38,352 nucleotides of DNA from Hyphochytrium catenoides (Eukaryota; Sar; Hyphochytriomycetes; Hyphochytriales; Hyphochytriaceae): positions 1 to 38,352 of the forward strand of contig FLMG01003824.1 of NCBI GenBank assembly GCA_900088475.1. The letters run 5' to 3'. The notes under the pieces are model-generated. The model did no database searches. It was given only the letters and a program-made list of their open reading frames with translations, and was not told the DNA's origin. Positions 1 to 9,223 of this stretch are shown here, piece after piece (position 1 is the stretch's first letter; the number at the start of each line of letters is the position of its first letter). The position numbers and the translations under genes are program-made.

Positions 1-1
1 C

Positions 2-13
2 GGACAAAGGAGG
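2..13 (+). promoter_or_regulatory. Polypurine tract of a Ty1/copia element
   Basis: A purine-rich run (GGACAAAGGAGG) lies directly before a TGTAAG that could open an LTR. The same 12 bases occur at 8774-8785, just before another TGTAAG at the end of the copia element here, which supports reading both as plus-strand priming sites. The body of this first element would lie left of the window. Confidence 0.5.
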
Positions 14-342
14 TGTAAGATGGCCAGGAAGGGGAGGTGGTGGCGTACTCCTTATATTTCGAGTCTTGTTGTATGGGTTACTTGTTCGTTAGCAGTCTTC
101 TATAGTCCAATTCTCTCTCTCTCTCTCTCCCTCAGATGAAGACGTCTGCAATACAGAGGAAAATTGAGATGGATTATTGATGTCATAGAGATCTCTCTCC
201 TCTTGAGCTTTTCTCGCAGAGTTCTCAAACCTCCCATCAGCTGGGTCAAAGGACCAAATTCTGGTCTTCTCTGGGCTGTTACAGCTGCTTCTCAATCCCT
301 GAAGTCCTGTAACGGGCAGGAAGCAAACCCCTCTCTAACACA
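14..342 (+). mobile_element. Putative 3' LTR of a copia element
   Basis: This stretch starts with TG right after the polypurine tract and ends with CA in CTAACACA, the usual ends of an LTR, and about 330 bp is normal for copia. A TATA-like stretch (CTTATATTT) lies near 51-59 and a CT microsatellite near 112-132. No second copy is in the window, so the boundaries rest only on the TG...CA ends. Short open frames inside it look like chance frames. Confidence 0.4.
112..132 (+). repeat. (CT)n microsatellite
   Basis: An uninterrupted run of TC/CT dinucleotides ending in CCCTC. It is a simple repeat inside the putative LTR. Confidence 0.8.
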
Positions 343-649
343 ATCAATCAATCAATAATTGAAGACGTGCTGGAGCTCAATAGAACTCTTTGTTGGCAAT
401 TCTAGACATTCTCTTTCAGAGAAAATTGCCAAGTCCCCTTCTACCACCAAAGGCAGAAGCGATGCATCGTAATCCCAGCCGCTACAAAGAACAATCCCCG
501 CAACTGATGATAACTATTCACATGAAGTAAGGTTGTTAACGGCACGAAACATTCAACCTTCGAAGAACACTATCCCGCTGAACTGAGAAAGACTCGATGA
601 GCTCCTTCTCACCAGTCTCAAACAACTCAATCTAGGGAAGTGAGCAGAG

Positions 650-1240
650 GAAGCTTGAGTACTTGTCCCAGCAGAAGGAATACAGGTTGGAGGAGATGGC
701 CGAGGAGTAGGATACGCTTTCAGATGTTTGACATGGACTGCTTTCCTGCCCCATTGCTTTCGTAGGCCTTTCGCTAGTCATGTCTGGATCAATTCCCTCG
801 TTGGCTTGATCTCATAAAAATCGACAGGACTCAGATATCCCCTGTGACGGCTGTTGGTCAGACCAATTGTCTAATGACTTCATAAGGCCCAATCCAGAAC
901 GACTCCAACTTCTTGGTCTGACCCACAGCCGTCATAGAGTATATCTAAGTACCTTTTGCCCAGGTTGGAAGGTGGGAATGACTCTCCGCAGCACTTCAGT
1001 ATTGTGGTATAGCTCCTGATGAAGCTCCTGAGCTCGTTCAGTGTTCAGATTAGCCTTCAAGAGGGCCTTCAGATACTGTCTAAGACCTTCCTGAACGTAG
1101 TCAGACATATTCTCAAACATAGCTTCTCCAAACTCTGTTTCTAGGGTGAGGTCAGAAGGCAGTCTTGGTTCTCTACCGAAGAAGAGCCTGAAGGGAGAGA
1201 ATTGCCTTGTGCGGTGCTGCGACGGACATCCAGTAAGCAC
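650..1240 (-). pseudogene. Gypsy integrase C-terminal domain
   Basis: The frame at 1240-932 has HRTRQFSPFRLFFGREPRLP, the conserved post-core motif of gypsy integrases (T..SPF.L.FGR.P..P), then a helical stretch and FQPGQKVLR. After a stop it continues as KKLESFWIGPYEVIRQL (about 907-860), and after a further frameshift as VHVKHLKAYPTP near 725. That is the usual GPY/F module and pol tail. No chromodomain was recognised. Confidence 0.75.
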
Positions 1241-1273
1241 GCACCCATCAAAAGATGGATGTTCTCTTCTCAG

Positions 1274-1516
1274 TCAGTATGGTCCTCGTTGACATACTTC
1301 TTCAGGAAGCTGCGAATTGTTCTGATACATCACCCTCTCTGCTGCTGCTGTAGCTCCGTGTGAGTAGGGGACGCCTGCGTTTCCTTGAGAACCTAGCCAA
1401 GAATTGACCTCCTCCATAATCCTTGCCCGATTGAGAGAGCTGGCACTTGCCGTAAGGATCACCTTAGCGACCGAGTAACGAGCCATCCATTCTCCAACAA
1501 TTATCCTGGCCACCAC
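1274..1516 (-). pseudogene. Gypsy integrase core fragment
   Basis: An 80-residue minus-strand frame lies between the zinc-binding domain and the C-terminal domain. It includes MEEVNSWLGSQGNAGVPYSHGATAAAERV. The position and the spaced H and AAAERV match the segment around the third acidic residue of the DDE core (usually GI.H....PQ..G..ER). The catalytic triad cannot be confirmed because the frame is broken on both sides. Confidence 0.6.
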
Positions 1517-1571
1517 TTTGGTTTGCTCCTGACTGCCTACGCTTCAGCCCGTCGAGAGAAGACGTCAATGA

Positions 1572-1815
1572 TTAATAGAATGTAGATGTTACCTGACCTG
1601 GAGCACTTGAGAGGACGGATGTGTCCACCTGGATGCTCTCGTTAGGGTAAGTGGCCTTCCACGCCGTTATATCCCCTTGCATCTTCCTGCTGAATGGGTG
1701 TCTTCTAGCACAAAGCAAACAGCTCAGTATGAACTGCTTCACGTCTCGGTACATATTCGGCCAAAGCTTCTCGTAAGTCTTGGTATTGTCTAAATGTCCT
1801 CCAGCGAGTGGACTG
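1572..1815 (-). pseudogene. Gypsy integrase zinc-binding (H2C2) domain
   Basis: On the minus strand a GGHLDNTKTYEKL segment is followed by MYRDVKQFILSCLLCARRHP. This gives the second His and both Cys (C-x2-C) of the H2C2 domain that precedes the integrase core in Ty3/gypsy pol. A frame change separates the His part (about 1800) from the Cys part. The open frame from 1754 to 1572 then carries the first strand of the core with an IQVDTSV segment, where the first catalytic Asp is expected. Confidence 0.7.
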
Positions 1816-2898
1816 CTCTAGAAGGGGAAATCATATCACCTAATACGGGCTCAATGACATTAGCCTTCCCTCCTGAGCCCCGCATCTCGTCTGCCATAGA
1901 GCTTGCCGTTTGAACTCCCGATGTCTTTCTTCCCTCTCTCACAGAGCTGGACAAGCTGCGAGCTTCACCAGAGAGCTGTGACGATCCAGCTCCTAATCTA
2001 TCCTTGATGGATGGTGATCCTCCTTCACAAGCTCAATCCTCGGCTCTAGTGAGCTATTGTCACTTCGAACTGCTTGGACAGAAGCTTCAGGAGCTAAGCT
2101 CATTCCACCTGCATAGATAAAACCTTACTTCTCCTTCTATTTCTCTTCTTCTCCACCTGTCCATCCCGCTCCTTCTTTTGAGAGGCTGTCGTCTTTGCTA
2201 TGACCTCTTGTCTAGCCACTGACAGAGACACCGTTTTAGCTGTAAATCCTTTATAGTAGGTTCAGACTCCAAACTGCTAGACAAGACAGCAGCCAGATTC
2301 TTCTCCCCCCAGAGATCTACCTGACGACGTTCTTGGCTATTAGGAAGCACCTAACCTCTTCCTTCTCTTAGACTAGGCCTCTTTGGACCAGCACTAATAT
2401 GACCATCTCTGATTGTAGGAGCTTCATTGGCAGGGCCATTGCCTCTGTCACCTTCACCAGAAGCAATATCAGCACTACTACACCGCTGAACGCCTCGGGT
2501 CTTCGCCTCTTTCCGTCGAATAATGAAATAAGGCCAACCACCTACCCAGCCTCTTTGCTTCTGCAGTCTTGTTCGTCATCAGCCAGAGAGCCGCTTTGCT
2601 CCCTATCGTCGTCGGGTAAGCCTCTTAGCTCCCCGCTTCTTTTCTCAAAACGAGCTCTTTCTCGCGTATAATAACCGCGAGCTCCTTCTCGCAGTTCAGG
2701 TACGGGCTCTGTTCCTGGATGGACGAGCTCTTTCTCTCATCCAACCACTACGAGCTCTTTACTCTTTCTCGCAGCTGAGGTATGGGCTCTTACCCTTCCT
2801 ATTTTTGACAAAACTGTGCTGCTTCTCCCTCTAAAGCCTGAAGCCATGGATCTCTTCGCTTCCTTTGCTTTGCAGGAGCTCTATCGTATAGAATGCCA
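1810..2898 (-). pseudogene. Linker between gypsy RNase H and integrase, decayed
   Basis: About 1.1 kb lies between the RNase H end and the integrase zinc-binding domain. Minus-strand frames here are charged (rich in K, R, E) and often broken. Near the low end a stretch like a pre-integrase segment leads into the zinc-binding domain. The plus strand holds repeated GAGCTCTTTCTC-like motifs (2640-2780). This is longer than the linker of most gypsy elements, so it may contain an insertion. Confidence 0.4.
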
Positions 2899-3141
2899 TT
2901 ACGATAGGATAATAGTTTGCCCCTGTTGGTGCATTGAGCAGGCATATGTCCAGTACAGCGTTGCAATAGACAGTCTATGGATCTCCTTTATCCAGTTGTC
3001 ACTTGACTGTTGCTGACAAAGCCATTCGTGTTGGTGCTGCTGTGACCCAAATCTGAATAATCGTTTTACTATCCTTTCTTTGAACCTTGGATCTCTGGAC
3101 AACGCATCTGCGTTCATATGCTCTAGACCTGGCCTATGCAT
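2899..3141 (-). pseudogene. Gypsy RNase H C-terminal end
   Basis: The motif HRPGLEHMNADALSRDP at the start of this open stretch is the conserved end of the gypsy RNase H domain (usual form RPG..N..ADALSR). The frame runs on for 60 residues and stops. The stretch 3142-3370, between this and the RT block, should hold the RNase H core but shows no intact frame. Confidence 0.75.
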
Positions 3142-3369
3142 GCTTGTAAATTGAGCTTGTGCGAGAAGCTAATGTATCTTGCCTTTGGGCCATACGAGTC
3201 TTTCGTCATCATCAGCTGTGTAAAAGGCGCATGATCTGTGACGACGTAGAAGTGTCTTCCCGTGAGATAGTACTGAAGCTTCTTTATAGCCCAATAAATT
3301 GCTTTAACTTCAAAATGATGAAGATCTAAACCAAGCTTCCGCCTCTCAAGTCTCTTTCTTGTCCTTACC

Positions 3370-3934
3370 TCATTGCAATTGTGGCTTTTTGAGGTTCCTC
3401 CTTGGTACTATGGAGAGTCGGAGATGTAAAGAATGGGATGCCCTCGCCGTCCTCTGTTTGGCTAAGCACAGCTGCAATACCATCCTTACTGCCATCACAC
3501 TGTAGCACAAAAGGTAGATCAAAATTGGAGCTCTCATAACAGGTGGTGAGGCTAAACAGTGTTTTAGCCCGTCAAAAGCTTCTGGACAAGCATCATCCCA
3601 TGACGACTCCCTTTCGAAGTAATCGAAAGACTGGAGAGCAATGCAGGAGCCACCTTTAATGATCCTCCTATAGTAATTAATCATGCCTAAGAAGGTCCTC
3701 CAGTTCCCGATTCTGGGCCTTCGTCTTCCTAATATTGCATCCACTCTGCTTTGGGTTGGTGTTATCCCTTCTTTGAGACCACATGGCCTAGGTATTCAAG
3801 TTGAGGTTGACAAAAAGTGCACATCACCAGCTTCAACCTTAAATTAGAGTCCCTTAGGCGTCGCAGCACCTCTTTGAGCTGGCTAATATGGCCTTCTCTA
3901 GGTTTGGAATAAGCTAGAATGTCATCGATATAGA
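3370..3934 (-). pseudogene. Gypsy reverse transcriptase C-terminal half and RNase H start
   Basis: The minus-strand translation shows the RT catalytic motif YIDDIL at about 3911-3931, a palm/thumb stretch with EYLGHVVS, and then the classic FLGMINYYRR motif (about 3660-3695) that leads into the RNase H region with AFDGLKHCLASPPV. These are diagnostic of Ty3/gypsy pol. The part up to 3744 and the part from 3744 down are in different frames with a stop between them. The N-terminal RT motifs are absent because the copy is truncated at the direct repeat. It is not functional. Confidence 0.8.
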
Positions 3935-4012
3935 TTTCCTTCTGCTCACCTGGATGACGTCACAGAGCATGCAGATGAATATTAAGCCCCCGGCTGGGGG
4001 ATCAAACTGGCG
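3935..4012 (+). repeat. 78-bp direct repeat, copy 1
   Basis: This 78-bp sequence starts with TTTCCTTCTGCTCACC and ends with CAAACTGGCG. It recurs in the same orientation at 4423-4500 with only scattered mismatches. It starts at the point where the gypsy RT reading frame breaks off. Confidence 0.85.
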
Positions 4013-4422
4013 TTTGACATTACTAGGTTGGGAGCGCTCCTTGCCGCCTAGCTGGTCAAGCGGGAGGAGGATCTGGCCCGTTAGTGATCGCCGAGGTGTC
4101 CTAACTCTACGACTAACTCACAAGACCTAAGCTAACCAACGGAAACTGAACACTCCTTACCGCCCCGACTACAGCTGAACTACGTACTCACTCTTCTACA
4201 TAGGTTTGGCGCAGCGAAGAGAGGGCGGGCGGGCGGTTGACTGTTCCTGCTGCGCCGCACAGGTGCAGTCAGCTGTGCCTCCCCTCTCCGTTGCCGCCGT
4301 GTCTAGATCTGGGCAGGCGGCAGAGGCTGAGGCTGACCGAGAGAATCTGAGACTGAGGCGCGAGGTCAGCCCCATCCTCTAACCGCGCCAGGAAGACCTA
4401 ATATCCCCCCGGCTATTCAACC
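4013..4422. mobile_element. 410-bp segment between direct repeats, LTR-like
   Basis: This segment sits between the two 78-bp copies. It starts near TTTGACATTA and ends near GGCTATTCAACC. Its right part, 4241-4420, is repeated at 14592-14771. No open frame of note is present and GC content is high near 4200-4320. The shared end at ATTCA, followed by different flanks at the two sites, suggests the terminal part of an LTR or another mobile element, possibly as a solo copy. The left boundary is not certain. Confidence 0.45.
4241..4420 (+). repeat. 180-bp dispersed repeat, copy 1
   Basis: The sequence from CTGTTCCTGCTGCGCCG to GGCTATTCAA aligns along its length with 14592-14771, in the same orientation, with substitutions and small gaps. 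Shared blocks include AGGTGCAGTCAGCTGTG, GGCGGCAGAGGCTGAG and CCTAATATCCCCCC. Different flanks on both sides show that it is a dispersed unit. Confidence 0.85.
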
Positions 4423-4500
4423 TTTCCTTCTGCTCACCCGGATGACGTGACAGAGCATGCAGATGAAAAATAAGCCTCTGGCTGGGAGATCAAACGGGCG
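4423..4500 (+). repeat. 78-bp direct repeat, copy 2
   Basis: Second copy of the repeat at 3935-4012. Directly after it, from about 4504, the copia gag reading frame begins. The unit therefore marks both the gypsy break and the copia junction. Confidence 0.85.
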
Positions 4501-4503
4501 CTT

Positions 4504-5200
4504 GTAATTGTGGAGTCTAGTCCAAGACCATCCAGAGAGTGACCATGCCAAAGCGATAGCCAAACGTACTGCTGTAAACAGCAGTGAGTTGCAACAGAGG
4601 TATCCGCAGGCTTTGTCGCACCTTGCAATCCCGGTGACCAGGACTATATCAATCCCACATGTTCTGGAGGCTGCGTCGGCTGCTGAAGCATGGGACAACC
4701 TCAGAAGAACATTTGATCCCGCGACAGTCTCAAATGTTCGAGATATGAGGAAGCAACTCATCCGGCTGCAGATGAGAGAGGGAGAGTTAGTCCAGTCAGG
4801 CGTACTTTGGTCAGACTGAGACTCTGGAGGCTAAACTTGCCAGCCTGAGGAGGCCTGTAGAGGATGCCGACATGGTAGACTACCTACTGCAGGGGTGATA
4901 CCTAAGCTCCACCACGTCGCTGACTTACTGGAAGCGGACCAGAAACTCACAAAAGAAGAAAAAAGATGACTAGTGCCTTGCTTGGCGCAGAGCATAGAAA
5001 TGCGCTTGCGAGAGGGAAAGCTAGGGAGGGGTTGATAGCGAGGCGGAACAGTCCCTGGCAGCCGCCACTCGTCGCGGGAGGACCAAAAAGAAGCCTCCAC
5101 CAAAGTGGGGAGCCAGCAAGAAGAAGTTTGCCTGTTGGACGTGTGGTATCCCTGGTCACAAACAACCAGACTGCCCGGATTATGAACCCTCAGATGTAGA
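4504..5200 (+). pseudogene. Copia gag with CCHC zinc knuckle
   Basis: Gag packages the element RNA. The frame from 4508 has the UBN2-type helical gag region with ASAAEAWDNLRRTF, the typical A.EAWD.L motif. After a frame change near 4815 the basic tail KKPPPKWGASKKK leads to a zinc knuckle at about 5132-5176, C-W-T-C-G-I-P-G-H-K-Q-P-D-C, a perfect C-x2-C-x4-H-x4-C. The first part of gag (the NY..W region) is missing at the left junction. Confidence 0.8.
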
Positions 5201-5205
5201 CGACA

Positions 5206-5556
5206 GTGCCAAGGCAGGAAAAAAGAAGGAAAAGGAACGCAGGGGACCGCAGCAAGAAGAAGGTCGACGGTCACGCCAGCATGAAGGTGACAACGATCTT
5301 AACCCAAAGTGATCCCATGTTGTGCAAGGATCAGCGATGGATTCCCGACTTGGGTTGCACAGCCCACACGTCCCATCATGACACGACGGTGTTCAAGAAT
5401 TATCAAAAGGTGTCCGAGGCCGTGAGAGTGAAGGCTGCAGGGGTTGAGGACCTCATGGCAATTGGCAAGGGAGATGTTGAGATGGTGCTGGAGACGGACG
5501 ACGACAGTATTACCCCCTGTACCTTCAAGGATGTTCCATGTGCCTGAACTGCATCT
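5206..5556 (+). pseudogene. Copia aspartic protease, active site altered
   Basis: This frame follows the zinc knuckle and contains WIPDLGCTAHTS at about 5339-5374, where copia proteases have W..D-S/T-G-xxxH. The Ser/Thr of the D-S/T-G active site is Leu here, which would inactivate the enzyme. Downstream residues (VKAAGVEDLMAIGKGDV) fit the protease flap and core. The frame stops at 5547; the next frame continues with the peptide expected before the integrase. Confidence 0.75.
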
Positions 5557-5568
5557 AAACTTGTCTCT

Positions 5569-6668
5569 GTGAAGAGGGTGGTCGAGAGCAAGTACTACTA
5601 CGTCACCTTCAAAGTGTCTGATGGGGGGAAGATCTACCGGGTCGTCAAAAACGGTCGGCAGGCGCGGCGCCAGCTGCTAGGAGTGACCCAAGAATCTATT
5701 GAGGACCGGCTTTATGTACTCCGAGGGCAAGTTCAAGTAACCAAGACCAAAGGCAGCAGCAAGGAGGCTGCAGCAACCACAACAGCAAATGGCTCCAGCC
5801 TAACCCTTCAAGAAGAGTGGCACGCCGTCTAGGCCACCTCCATCACGAGGCGGTTAAGAAGCTGCTAAGGGACTTCAACATCCCTCTGAAGAAAGTAGTT
5901 AGGCAACCGGGGTGGGGTCATAGGGCCCAGCGACGAGAGCTAAGGACCTCCCTAAATTTGTGCACTCGGACCTGCTGGCCTTTAAGGTCAAGACACTCAA
6001 CGAGGAACGGTACATGCAGAGCTTCATCGACCACCGATCTGGACTCTCTTGGGTCTACCTCCTCAAGCATAAGGGAGAAGCTGGCGCTGCATTTCGTAAA
6101 TCCGGGCCTATGTGGAGAAGCAGACTGGGACGGCTATAAAATGCATCCGTACTGACAATGGTGGAGAGTAAACCCTTCACTGAATTCGAGAACTACCTAG
6201 AGAGCGGTGGGATCGAGCACCAGAAAACTGCAACCAGGACCCTTGAGCAAAATGCTGGGGCGGAGCGCTTTAACAGAACGATCTTAGGGAATGTCCGGTG
6301 CATGCTCAGGCAGGCAAGCAGGACTAGCGGATATGTATTGGGGTGAGGCAGTACGAACAGCTGTCTACCTACGTAACAGGTCGCCCTCCGCAGCACTCGC
6401 GGGAAGGGAAACACCTTATGGCATCTGGCATGGAAAGAAGACGCCAAGTTTGCACCTCATCTGCCCCTTTGGCTGTGAAGCATATGCGTTTAACAAGGAG
6501 CACAAGCGCAAGCTAGAGTCACGAGGGATTCAGAGCATTCTGCTGGGCTGCAGCCCTCCTGTACAGAAGGCGTACCGGCTGTTGGAAGTAATGAACAGGA
6601 GAATCATTATTTCCAAAGATGTCAGTTCAATGAGACCTCATTTCCTTACCTGGAGCAGAAAGGAGTAG
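5569..6668 (+). pseudogene. Copia pre-integrase and integrase
   Basis: The pre-integrase segment carries the paired His of the zinc site (LGHLHHEAVKKLL, about 5823-5865). The core follows in shifted frames: FVHSDL at about 5957 (first Asp), then RTDNGGE at about 6149-6168 (second Asp) with a stop directly after it, and EQNAGAERFNRT at about 6245-6280 (catalytic Glu region). The post-core block with FGCEAYAFNKEHKRKLESRG and LLGC is the normal copia integrase C-terminus. Several frames (5569, 5817, 6158, 6291) must be combined, so the enzyme is dead. Confidence 0.85.
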
Positions 6669-7097
6669 AAAGGAACAGACAACCACCGGAGCGAGCTGTC
6701 ATTTAATGAGTGAGCGCGCAACAACACCGGCAGCAGCACAATTGCCGATCAGGCACTGCATACGTCAGACAAGGAGAGCACTGTGAGGCTAGCATTCAGG
6801 AGAAGGAGCCAGACGAAGACACATTTGCTAGTGCAGACTCATCGACTGAAGACTCACACTCAGAGGATTCGCTCTCTGACAAGGAGGAGGCAGACAGTGC
6901 TGACACGGAGGCGAATCTACCCACTGATCATGGAAACACTCCACCGAAGAGACCACCCACCACCCAAGCACAACAGCTAAGAAGGTCTGAGAGACCAAGG
7001 AGGTCCAAAGTACGCTTTGCCATTGAGGAAGAGTCCCTACTCACTACGACGGAGCAGCTGGGAGAGATTGAATATGCCTACTACTCCGGCGGGGTCC
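6669..7097 (+). pseudogene. Copia integrase-RT connector
   Basis: An open frame from 6710 to 7198 has an acidic, low-complexity front (many D, E and S, about residues 20-75), a Pro/Arg stretch (LRRSERPRRSKVRF) and then runs into the RT start. Such variable acidic linkers with an RRS.R.R motif are usual between integrase and RT in copia elements. It is not an independent gene. Confidence 0.7.
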
Positions 7098-8060
7098 GAG
7101 CCAGAAATGAGACCTCTACTTACAAAGAGGCCATCAGATGTACAAAAAGCAGAAAGTGTCAGGCAGCCATGCGTGAAGAATACGATTCTCTGATGTAAAA
7201 TGGTACATGGGAGCTCACTGACCTGCGAGCTGGACGCAAGCCAATCGCCTGCAAATGGCTCTATGTGATCAAGACTGGTGCAGACGGGAAAGTCACTAGA
7301 CATAAGGTACGGCTGGTAGTCAGAGGCTTCGCCAAGTCTTTGGTGTAGACTACTTCGAGACCTTTGCCCCAGTTGCCAAACTCTCCACGGTACGCCTAGC
7401 CCCTAGCTATGACTGCAGTTCAGGACCTCGACATCATCCACCTGGATGTCAAGACAGCCCTTCTCCATGGCCCCATTGAGGGGGAGGTGTACATGCTGCA
7501 GCCAGAAGGGTTTGCTGCACATGGAAAGGAACACATAGTGTGCAGGCTCAAAAAGCCACTCTGTGGACTGAAGCAGACCCCTAGAGTGTGGAATGAAAGG
7601 CTATCTAGCTTCCTAATCTCTGAGGGGTATTGCTGGAGCCAGGCGGATGACCGCTTGTACCTGAGGAGTGGCGATGAGCTAACACTGGTTTTGGGTATGC
7701 TGATGATCTTCTGGTGATCGGCCACTGTGAAGAGGAGGTCTAAAGGCTTGAACGAGGATTGAATGCAAGGGTTTAAGATGAAAACTCTGGGGGAAGTTGT
7801 TTTCTCCTTGGCAGCAGGGAGACCATTTGTGACCACAACTCCAGACAGATCTGGGTAGGCCAACGCGCCTACATACAGCGAATCCTCGAAAGCTATTGGA
7901 TGGCTGACTGCAACGGCGTGCAGACACCCTGGAGGCCAAGCTCCGCCTGTTGAAGGACCTCGGGCCTCAGCCGAGTCAGAAGGATCAAGCATCATTGCAC
8001 CGGAGTCTTGTGGGATCTTCGATGTATGCAATGATGGCAACAAGGCCGGACATTGAATAA
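7098..8060 (+). pseudogene. Copia reverse transcriptase
   Basis: The domain starts with YKEAIRCTKSRKCQAAMREEYDSLM, then after a stop at 7196 comes NGTWELTDL and CKWLYVIK, then DIIHLDVKTALLHGPIEGEVYMLQPEGF (frame 7409-7717), and KPLCGLKQTPRVWNERL. The catalytic YADD lies at about 7696-7707 but only in a frame shifted from the preceding block. The Asp of the first catalytic motif (HLDVKTA) is kept. These blocks are diagnostic for Ty1/copia RT. Breaks near 7196, 7340 and 7690 make it non-functional. Confidence 0.9.
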
Positions 8061-8700
8061 TTTGCAGTGGGGATGCTGGGAAGGTTTGTGAGTAACCCCG
8101 GCCAGGGCCACTGGCAAGCAGCAAAGAGAGTCCTGCGCTACCTAAAAGAGACATCTGACCTTGGTATTGTGTTTGGAGGGGGTGACCGATGCAAGGGCTT
8201 GAACAGCCTCCTTGTCTTCGGCTACGCAGATGCGGACTGGGGCAACTCTGTGGATGACTACAAAGTCCACTATGAAATATGCCTTCATCGCTGCAGGAGG
8301 TTGTGTGAGTTGGCAATCTAAGAACCAGAGCTTGGTGGCCCTGTCAAGCACAGAAGAAGCAGCGTATGTTGCACTCTGTGAAGCTAGCAGGGAAGCAGTG
8401 TAGCTCAGGAGACTCTCTCGGGATGTTTTGCCTACAGGTCATGCCTCCAAAGGCAAGCCCACCCTCAATTATGAGCATAACCAATCTGCTTTATGCCTGG
8501 CATCTGAGGAGGTTGCCGGAAGCCATGAGCGCGCAAAGCACTTCTCCATCAAGTACCACTTCACTAGGTAGGAGGTGACCAAGGACAAACTCCTACTGGA
8601 GTACCAACCTACGCACGGAGGAGATGGTCGCAGACACCCTCGCAAAGGCCTTGCCGCGCCCTGCCGTCATCAAGCAGCGGGATGGATTAGGCCTGCCACC
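8061..8700 (+). pseudogene. Copia RNase H and pol C-terminus
   Basis: The frame at 8067-8321 has HWQAAKRVLRYLKETSDLG and GYADADWG, followed in the next frame by GGCVSWQSKNQSLVALSSTEEAAYVAL, the normal end of copia RNase H with catalytic Asp and Glu positions. A further shifted stretch (about 8577-8690) has the tail motif EEMVADTLAKALPRPAV. The element then ends at the polypurine tract, about 80 bp on. Confidence 0.85.
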
Positions 8701-8772
8701 AGCAGCAGCAGTCTCGCCTCTCGGACAAGATGACATGGGCTGAGAGAGTACAGTGCTGGACACAGCTGCCAC

Positions 8773-8789
8773 AGGACAAAGGAGGAGAA
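8773..8789 (+). promoter_or_regulatory. Polypurine tract of the copia element
   Basis: AGGACAAAGGAGGAGAA lies between the end of pol and a TGTAAG. It shares 12 contiguous bases with the tract at the left edge of the window, so both elements belong to related copia lineages. Confidence 0.65.
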
Positions 8790-9223
8790 TGTAAGTGTGC
8801 TGTAGTAATAGTTGTTGTCCTGCGCCCTATCCAGCTCTGCCTACTCTGGCTGTAAGTCCAAGGACTAACTACTGCTGAAGCTCCTGACAACTGAAGGCTG
8901 GCAGCGATGCAATCCTAGTAAGAGTTGCAAGAACTCTGGGAGCCCTTGGTAGGTGTAGGGGCACTCTGCAGCAGTAGTGATTCATCTGTGAGCAAGACTC
9001 TGACAGGGCAGAAGAGGAATAAGCCAAGAGTCATAGTCAGCAGTAGATGAACAGTGTGACAGGAGTATCTTCCCACCAACCAGGAGATCAGGATGATATG
9101 CAATGTCCAGTCCATGCATCTACAACGAACTAAGTTAAAAGAGTGATATTGCAAAACAGAGATCATTGGATTTCTCTTGAGCTTCGGAAAACGCTGTATC
9201 TACATGAGTTCTAAGAACGGACA
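8790..9223 (+). mobile_element. Putative 3' LTR of the copia element
   Basis: The sequence starts with TGTAAGTGTGC just after the polypurine tract. A possible end is the CA in AACGGACA near 9223, but without a second copy the end is a guess. The body is not like the LTR at 14-342 apart from the first six bases. No open frame worth naming lies inside it. Confidence 0.4.

Larger units (their letters stand above)
440..3938 (-). mobile_element. Degenerate Ty3/gypsy retrotransposon, pol region
   Basis: Read on the minus strand, the domains appear in Ty3/gypsy order: reverse transcriptase C-terminal half, RNase H, integrase zinc-binding domain, integrase core, and integrase C-terminus. The order (integrase after RNase H) separates it from copia. 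The copy starts abruptly inside RT at about 3935, where a 78-bp direct repeat begins, so gag, protease and the RT N-terminal half are missing. Frames change many times. No LTR could be defined; the low-coordinate side may hold a purine-rich tract near 450 (AGAAGGGGACTTGG on the minus strand). This is a dead copy. Confidence 0.8.
4504..8789 (+). mobile_element. Degenerate Ty1/copia retrotransposon
   Basis: Plus-strand domains follow the copia order: gag with zinc knuckle, protease, integrase, reverse transcriptase, RNase H, polypurine tract and an LTR-like end. Integrase before RT is diagnostic of Ty1/copia. The 5' LTR, primer binding site and gag start are not found, since gag begins abruptly after the second 78-bp repeat. 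At least ten stops or frameshifts interrupt the polyprotein, but nearly every signature motif can still be read, so decay is moderate. Confidence 0.9.

Noticed and set aside
7420-8316. 298-codon minus-strand frame, one of the longest in the window
   Set aside because: Antisense to copia RT and RNase H, whose motifs are clear on the plus strand. Composition is Ser/Pro-rich without a domain.
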